Source of the DNA: Megaustenia siamemsis
Taxonomy: Eukaryota; Mollusca; Gastropoda; Stylommatophora; Ariophantidae
Length of the DNA stretch: 64,000 nt
Assembly (NCBI GenBank): GCA_032433765.1
Contig: JAVIAB010000092.1
Location: 102,326,064-102,390,063 of the forward strand
Reading direction: 5' to 3'
Shown here: positions 59,801-64,000 of the stretch, one piece after another
Position numbering within the stretch: position 1 is the first letter of the stretch
Layout of the letters: each line of letters starts with the position of its first letter
The notes under the pieces: generated by a model
Told to the model about the DNA's origin: nothing
The model's input: only the letters and a program-made list of their open reading frames with translations
Databases searched by the model: none
Translations under genes and position numbers: made by a program

Positions 59801-62800
59801 ACCTTTGTTTTTCAAGCATTTCGTCATTATGAATCCATAACAATTCCAAATAAAAGGGCGATAAAATACATCCTTGTTTAACCCCAGTTTCTATTTGAAA
59901 ACATTCGTTCAGTCCTTCCTCTGTACAAACTGCACATGTGTATCCATCATACATGTCTTTTATAATATTTATCATTTTTGATGGTAAGCCATATTGCTTC
60001 AGAATTTTCCGCAAAGAATCTCTATGAATGCTGTTGAATGCTTTTTTGAAGTCAATGAAGTTAAGTACAAAAGGTTTTTGCTTTTCAATGTGTTCCTCCA
60101 ATATAAGTCGTAGAGAAAAAATGTGGTCAAGGTAGCTTTTCCCTTTTCTAAACCTAGCCTGTTCTTCACGCATTATTGTATCTATTGAATCCTTTATTCT
60201 ATTCATGATGATTTTGCAGAATAACTTTGAGGCAACTGACAAAAGAGTCACATCTCTCCAGTTGTTACAATCTCTGAGATTGCCCTTTTTTGAAATCTTA
60301 ACAATGGTTCCTTTTTTCCACTTATGAGGCACCTTCTCTGCTTTCCAAATGATGTTGAACATTTTCTGGAGGTGTATTAAATTGTGGCTATCAATTGCCT
60401 TGAGGATCTCAGCTGTTAACTTATCCTCGCCAGCAGCCTTGTTGTTGTCCATACGCTTTAAGGAGGTCTCAATTTCGCTCAAGGTGAAGTCATCTAAATT
60501 TATATCTAATTCTACTGCTGGTGTTTCAGCTTAAAAATCTATTAAATTGTGGGGTAGTGGACGGTTAAGAATTTCTTTAAAGTGTTCCGCCTAACGTGCT
60601 TTTATGTCTGCGCTTGTTGTTAGCATTGGACCAGATTTGTCTAGAATTGGTGCTCCGCTGGATGTATAGGTTATCAACTTTTGTAGATTATAGAGAGTAA
60701 TAATACTGTTATATATAATATATTGCTACAGAAGAGATGAAAATATCAAAAAGAGTACTGACCCCTATTTTTCAGAATGGCACTTCAAGGTTAATCTTAA
60801 ACTTCAATCTAGATCAAGTTGTTCTTATGTAGTTACTTACCCACTGCTCACTCTATTTTCTTAAATAATTCTTCCTCTATTTATCAACTTCCTGTGAAAC
60901 ATAGGTCAATAATATATTCCATTATGTCTTGTTGGGTGGCATTCTCTTAAGATTTCTTCATGCCCTTCCCATCTTTTTCATTTCTGATACCTCCTGTCTT
61001 CTTCTCCAAATACATTTTGGTCTTCCACTTTGACTCCTCCCCTGGAGATTTCCAAAATGAGCCTCCAGTATAATACTCGATTTTGGTTTCCGCCATTTTT
61101 GTCATATCTAGGGCTATTGTCTTTGTTGCATCACTTTGTCCACTGATGCTTGTCTGGTACTTTGCCATATTTCTGTAATAATTTTGTCTTTGCCATTTCC
61201 ATCCTTTTATTCTGTGCAAGCATTACATTAATGAAAGTCTGTATCTTCATGGCTGTCATTTTTTTTCTCCATGTTTCACAGGCATTTAACAGACTATTTT
61301 TTAAAACTGGAGTTAGTAATTTTCATTTTTGTATTAAATCTTATTTCTTACATAGTTACTACAGTATTAATGACTAATGTGTAATTATATAACAATTATG
61401 CCTCACAAGATAATGCTTATTTTGTTACTCACCAAAATATCACCTCGCTTTACAGTTATTCCAGGACTGGTTGTGTTGTAGAACATCTGTAAGAAAATAT
61501 ACATTTAAGAACATAATAACTTAGAAAAGAAGAGGTTAGACTTGAAAATAGGTATGTCATTAGATATCATTAGATATCTATATCGGGGGCCTCGGTAGCC
61601 TAGTGGGAAACCACCCGACTAGACTACCGACGTTCAACAACCGTGTTCAATTCCCGCTGGGAGTGTGAATTGTACTCGTGGTTGAATAAAAAAAATACCC
61701 CCACGGTCGACCCAGCCGTTGGCAGAAATGGGTACCAGGGTATATTATCCTGGAAGGTGAGGAATGTCGCTTCGCATCTGAGTTTGGATGCTTGAGGCTA
61801 CACTATACAGAATATCCGAACATTCTGGATAGGCGGCCGAGCACATATGGGTATATACTCGCGTGCTAAGACGCCGTTCAAGTCTCGTACTTTACCTTTA
61901 CCTTTACCATTAGATATCATCACATATTTCAACATATTCTAATCACTGTGTTTCTTATAAGTTTTATTGTTCATCTCTTACCATGGCAGACTATTCAGTT
62001 GTTTATCATTGGCTTAAGAAAAATCAGCAATGTTTCCGTAATAGACACAATAAGAAATAATTATATCTGAAAGTTTGCTGAAACTACACTTTGTATCAAA
62101 CAGTTATAAATTTAAAAAAGGTGTTGTTCAGTATCTCATGTTCAGTCATCAAAAAAAAGAAATAATCCTTGTGGTAAAATTGGCATCTTATAACAAAATG
62201 TTCATTTCAACTTTGTACTACCATTGCAAGACCTGGGCACTAGACTCAAAAGTTTATGCTGAAGACAGATGTGTTGAGAAGAAAGAAACAGATATCACAG
62301 CCTTGCTGTAAACTAGTGACACAACGCATCCATGTCCACTCAATAGATGAAGGCTGAAGGAGATGAAGAGACTCAAAAACAATAAGAAAAATAATCACTA
62401 CCAAAATGAAATGCCTTAAATGCATGACAGGAAACAGCTTGAGAAATAATATCAGAGGAAGAACTAAAAAAAAAAAAGGCGTAGGAATAATTCCTGCCTT
62501 TGATTATACAAAGAAACAAATGGTTAGGCCACCTGATGTGACAAAAAGATCAAAATAAGATACAACAAGCCTTCAACAAATGCAAAATGAACTCCAGACT
62601 GACCATGAAAAAGGTGGATTGGTGGAATATTAGAAACACAAGAAATTATAACAGCCAGAGAGGTCAACAGAAGAGCAAAAGACTATATACATCTCATCAG
62701 TGCTGAAAAGCAGATGAGGAGGAAAAAAAGTCATCTTATAAGAATGGCAATCATTTTACACATACAGTTTTTGTAATTTGGCTTCTGAGATAGAGGAAAA

Positions 62801-63677
62801 CTAATGTCAGATTGGCAGACATAAAAATATAAAGAAAGAATGCTATCATGCTCTGTAGACTGTAGGGAATGTGGTGTTAATATCCATACATTTTTATTTA
62901 AACGATTCAAACATTTTTGAATAATGGAGTAGTTGGTTAGACATTTCTATAAGAATGCTGCAAAGGGGTAAAGGCATCAGGATGCAAAGAGAAGTGAAAT
63001 TGCTGTAAAGCTGATGGTAATAATGACAGTGTAAAAAAAAATTTTTAAGTGGTATGGTAACAGTTTTATGTAGATGAGAAATAAAACAAAAGTCAAACAA
63101 TGTTTTTGCCAAAAAGGCCTTCAGCTAGAACAATACAAAAATATATATGGATATACACAGAAATCTAACTACATGATGATAATACGCTAGATTCTCAAGA
63201 AAGGGAAAGTCACTACCAAAGCTTGGTCAGGCACTGACTGAATTAAAATTGGGAAGCGAGCTGACTAGGCAGTCAGGTGAGAAATAAGTGGGAAGAGTTC
63301 TAAAAATATGGGGAGGTGGGTACAAGATACATATAAAACTGTATATCTAACTATGGCAGTGCTGCAGCAGTACTGGATAACAAGAACCAGTGCAACACAC
63401 TTGACCCATATGAAATATCATACAACTTCTCACAATGCAAAGTGACATACATATATAGAACACATACAAAGGAAACAAAACAAAACACAGAAAACTTTTA
63501 ACACTTACAATAAACTAAGGTAAAGAAAATGTTAAATTCTACACGATTCAGCCTTGGATTCTGACAGTAGTTATTAAAAGGTTAATTAAATTTTAATTAC
63601 TTCAGGCAATCTTGGGTCCTTCCGGCCAATTTCGGTCCAAACACCATCACGAATACGGTAACCAGAGATAACACGAC
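47701..63677 (-). CDS. PHM: Peptidylglycine alpha-hydroxylating monooxygenase (PHM), 3' part
   Basis: Join complement of 63601-63677, 61433-61486, 56210-56259, 53587-53754, 49648-49777 and 47701-47874. Phases match at every junction. PHM is a copper- and ascorbate-dependent enzyme of the secretory pathway that hydroxylates glycine-extended peptides, the first step of C-terminal amidation. The exons cover the second half of the catalytic core in family order: S-G-Y-R-I-R-D-G-x-W, then G-D-I-L-A-A-R-C, then the D-E-M-C-N-F-Y-I-M-Y-Y block whose methionine is the CuM ligand in this family. The core is followed by 57 residues rich in Glu, Asp, Pro and Tyr, and a stop. No lyase (PAL) domain or membrane anchor follows, unlike bifunctional PAM. 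The histidine ligands of the family lie in earlier exons, outside the window. Confidence 0.85.
48240..48745 (+). mobile_element. LINE family L2-like fragment downstream intron of PHM
   Basis: The frame at 48253-48486 has C-Y-V-E-P-V-L-T-Y-G-C-K-S-W-T-I and R-V-P-W-T-A-K-K, then a stop and R-S-T-T-E-M-I-N-C-C, ending ccagcaggccaggtatttga and (TGA)n. It lies in the last intron of PHM in antisense. Confidence 0.78.
48746..49647. other. PHM last intron, unrecognised part
   Basis: AT-rich intronic DNA. The 62-codon minus frame at 49271-49459 has no splice support in phase with the flanking exons. Confidence 0.5.
49648..49777 (-). CDS. PHM: PHM exon, post-core segment
   Basis: This 130-base exon (phase 2 in, phase 0 out) has acceptor TCATCAG and donor GTATGT. 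It encodes 43 residues after the core, starting I-I-P-G-K-E-N-P and containing an acidic run and an N-A-T sequon. The acceptor was chosen among nearby AGs because it alone keeps the frame open into the last exon. About 250 bases upstream of the acceptor is a 30-bp minisatellite. Confidence 0.7.
49905..50015 (+). mobile_element. LINE reverse-transcriptase motif A fragment
   Basis: The + strand reads I-A-F-I-D-Q-E-K-A-F-D-R-V-S-R-D-Q-L then a stop and E-I-L-T-T-Y-G, the F-x-D-x-x-K-A-F-D motif. It is cut off at 50016 just before the 30-bp array, antisense to PHM. Confidence 0.72.
50029..50844. repeat. 30-bp minisatellite, 27 units
   Basis: Consensus taacattttctccaaccttc then aaacaaattt. Length is exactly 30 throughout, with variation at three or four fixed sites. 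A block at 50266-50475 appears again near 50566-50715, which suggests internal block duplication. It lies 250 bases from a PHM exon. The 273-codon minus ORF through it is an artefact (10-codon period). Confidence 0.96.
50845..51607. other. PHM intron, loosely repetitive AT-rich DNA
   Basis: Several spaced resemblances (gagaaccttt/aagaaacttt, ctatgagggagaacata, tatgagagaagatat) at 200-base-scale intervals suggest a very old, diverged tandem repeat with long units. Confidence 0.35.
51608..51737 (+). mobile_element. LINE family L1 3' end, short
   Basis: acatcaaaagatggacaagt to ccttcgttgcagagaaggca followed by (GAT)n. It covers only the last ~130 bases of L1. It is in PHM intron DNA, antisense. 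Confidence 0.82.
51738..52733. other. PHM intron, no element recognised
   Basis: AT-rich, without frames other than the 83-codon minus ORF at 51981, which is hydrophobic and low-complexity in composition. Confidence 0.45.
52734..53340. repeat. 21-bp minisatellite, about 29 units
   Basis: Unit gttggacccacagaagcaag plus a. One unit (about 53028-53040) has a small indel that shifts the frame. Six frames are almost all open because 21 is 7 codons, giving ORFs of up to 258 codons; these are not genes. The array lies about 250 bases inside the intron after a PHM exon. Confidence 0.96.
53587..53754 (-). CDS. PHM: PHM exon with the CuM-ligand methionine block
   Basis: This 168-base exon has acceptor TTTTCCCAG and donor GTAAGA. 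It encodes V-T-Q-N-D-E-M-C-N-F-Y-I-M-Y-Y, the most diagnostic PHM motif, then a cysteine-containing segment (N-H-M-C-T-S-M) and I-W-Y-W-T-D-F. In characterised PHMs the methionine of D-E-M-C is the third ligand of the catalytic copper, and it is intact here. A 21-bp minisatellite lies about 250 bases into the following intron. Confidence 0.88.
53917..54629 (+). mobile_element. LINE family L6 fragment, antisense in PHM intron
   Basis: A 216-codon frame (53925-54575) starts at K-I-N-T-A-K-T-E-A-I-R-I-S-K and includes F-K-Y-L-G-A-M-F-T-E-D-G-K-L-D and L-K-W-F-G-H-L-V-R-M-N, G-K-R-P-R-G-R-P-R-R-R-W. The frame is clean, with an (AAG)n tail. Catalytic RT is absent (5' truncation). Confidence 0.87.
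54630..54998 (+). mobile_element. Second L6 3' end, tandem to the first
   Basis: Repeats 54252-54629 with about 378-base offset and a handful of base differences, from atacatgtgagatgcgatgc to the (AAG)n tail. The frame stays open (54642-54980). Confidence 0.87.
55425..55725 (+). mobile_element. SINE family S-C, containing a (GA)n element
   Basis: Diverged head catggcaaggtgctacgccg, lost B box (gctttgatcctc), body and tail cactttggaagtttccctgt. The tail is interrupted at 55622-55696 by the short (GA)n retroposon and resumes at 55697. Confidence 0.72.
55622..55696 (+). mobile_element. Short (GA)n-tailed retroposon with 10-bp duplication
   Basis: cgcttaaacagacagctgac to gatcgcagagagagag, flanked by atattcattt at 55612-55621 and 55697-55706. 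Matches the 11423 copy at nearly every base. Confidence 0.8.
56210..56259 (-). CDS. PHM: PHM exon (A-A-R-C ... A-I-G)
   Basis: This 50-base exon enters in phase 0 and leaves in phase 2. The acceptor is CTGTACAG and the donor GTAAAG. It encodes A-A-R-C-T-M-E-N-T-L-D-H-D-V-A-I and the first two bases of the next Gly. The cysteine is one of the family's conserved disulphide positions. The exon was found by extending frames from its neighbours, which it joins without a shift. Confidence 0.78.
56535..56685 (+). mobile_element. LINE family L5 terminal fragment
   Basis: Reads H-K-H-T-L-R-V-H-L-K-Q-E-A-D-R-F and ends cagtcaactatgactgacgg, as in 43150-43300. Antisense in PHM intron. Confidence 0.78.
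57296..58690 (-). mobile_element. LINE family L2, long but decayed copy
   Basis: On the minus strand from 58690 down: a broken RT core (K-A-F-D-type region near 58160, then M-R-Y-V-D-D-T-V-L-M-S-E at 57831), L-N-S-K-K-T-E-V-M-V, and the tail fragments to (ATG)n at 57296. The catalytic Y/F-x-D-D reads Y-V-D-D and is intact, but frames are broken many times. Same strand as PHM. Confidence 0.78.
58895..60620 (-). mobile_element. LINE family L3, RT domain to (GATA)n tail
   Basis: Two overlapping frames (60482-59754 and 59827-59126) cover the reverse transcriptase. Motif A reads F-I-D-F-K-K-A-F-N (D to N) and the active site reads F-A-N-D (first D to N), with a frameshift between them, so the enzyme is dead. 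The C-terminal part has C-L-R-K-I-L-R-I-A-G-N-E-F-K-T-N-E-E and R-W-S-Y-V-G-H-A-M-R-R. The 3' UTR ends in the hairpin gctg-gcta-cagc and agatagatagaat. The largest element in the window. It lies in PHM intron DNA, same strand. Confidence 0.87.
60890..61300 (-). mobile_element. LINE family L4 3' end
   Basis: Minus-strand text parallels 46541-47065: a W-x-x-T-K-M-T-A-M-K-I-Q-T-F-I-type region, then tail coding frames. Heavily frame-shifted. It lies between two PHM exons. Confidence 0.62.
61433..61486 (-). CDS. PHM: PHM exon (M-F-Y-N ... G-D-I-L)
   Basis: This 54-base exon holds 18 codons in phase 0 at both ends, with acceptor TTACAG and donor GTGAGT. It encodes M-F-Y-N-T-T-S-P-G-I-T-V-K-R-G-D-I-L, equivalent to the family segment ending in G-D-I-L-A-A-R-C. 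The N-T-T sequon is a possible glycosylation site. Confidence 0.8.
61586..61912 (+). mobile_element. tRNA-derived SINE with (CTTTAC)n tail
   Basis: A box TAGCCTAGTGG (61597-61607 region), B-like gttcaattcc, a CpG-rich body including cgacccagccgttggcagaa and atgggtacc, and the tail tttacctttacctttacc. A short direct duplication (attagatatcat at about 61560 and 61910) flanks it, consistent with retroposition. Looks young. Confidence 0.82.
62080..62715 (+). mobile_element. Very old LINE fragment
   Basis: Reads F-I-S-T-L-Y-Y-H-C-K-T-W-A-L-D-S-K (compare L-L-Y-G-C-E-T-W) and further on a W-x-x-H-x-type and R-P-K-K-W-type area, all frame-broken. Family unclear. Confidence 0.5.
62716..63600. other. 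PHM intron, no element recognised
   Basis: AT-rich intronic DNA between PHM exons. No frame longer than 72 codons. Confidence 0.5.
63601..63677 (-). CDS. PHM: PHM exon (S-G-Y-R block)
   Basis: This 77-base exon has its acceptor CAG at 63678-63680 and its donor GTAATT starting at 63600 on the minus strand. It enters with one base owed by the previous exon and leaves in phase 0. The peptide R-V-I-S-G-Y-R-I-R-D-G-V-W-T-E-I-G-R-K-D matches the conserved strand of the PHM core just before the F-Y-P/F-Y-N segment. The preceding exons lie beyond base 64000. Confidence 0.82.
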
Positions 63678-64000
63678 CTGTGAATTAAAAAATAAATAAT
63701 ATTTATATAACAATATCATTTGAATAACAAGTAAAACTGAGATATAAATATATCCATCTCTGTGAAGCCTGAGTATTCAAACTGTAGAACTTCATCAATA
63801 GAATTCTCTTGTACTTGCCTTACCAGTACATCAGTAAAGAAAGATATAAAACCACATGTCACAGCCACATATGTTTATGCCCAGTTTCATAAAACATCTC
63901 AAACTTGCTTGCATTTATTAAGTTCTTTTCATGTGCTTGCTTGTCATGTGCTTGCATGTAACTGAATATGTTATGTTATATGGCAAATATTGGAGCCACG

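Overview
This is eukaryotic genomic DNA, most likely from a lophotrochozoan animal and probably a gastropod mollusc. The reasons are long introns with GT..AG borders, many 5'-truncated non-LTR retrotransposons ending in (GAT)n or (GATA)n tails, tRNA-derived SINEs, two Penelope-like remnants and at least a dozen minisatellites. The species call is inference; no search was possible. There are no bacterial operons, CRISPR arrays or phage genes.

Only two host genes could be assembled exon by exon. On the + strand, four exons between 21581 and 30095 join in phase into a complete 312-residue seven-helix receptor (divergent rhodopsin-type GPCR). On the - strand, six exons between 63677 and 47701 form the 3' half of a peptidylglycine alpha-hydroxylating monooxygenase (PHM). 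It carries the conserved catalytic-core methionine motif and then stops in a short acidic tail with no lyase (PAL) domain. The 5' part of PHM lies beyond base 64000. PHM makes C-terminally amidated neuropeptides. The receptor's ligand is unknown, so no functional link between the two genes is claimed.

Layout. 1-21 kb is gene-poor: LINE and SINE pieces, a 54-bp satellite (4976-6416), 33-, 28- and 47-bp minisatellites, a Penelope-like remnant, and one orphan ORF at 7178-7360. 21.5-30.1 kb is the receptor gene; its introns hold minisatellites, three LINE pieces and a SINE. 30-44 kb is intergenic, with near-identical young LINE copies, a head-to-head SINE palindrome, a second Penelope-like 3' end and a 20-bp minisatellite. 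44-47.6 kb holds old LINEs. 47.7-64 kb is the PHM gene with LINE- and minisatellite-filled introns, and looks poorer in CpG than the rest.

The most unusual observation is in the receptor gene. Exon 2 lies between two tandem arrays whose units contain that exon's own splice sites: about five 57-bp units with the acceptor upstream, and about forty 20-bp units with the GTGAGT donor downstream. The next most useful are a hairpin-bearing 3' tail shared by a LINE and a SINE family, a very short (GA)n-tailed retroposon with target-site duplications at both copies, and the apparently monofunctional PHM.
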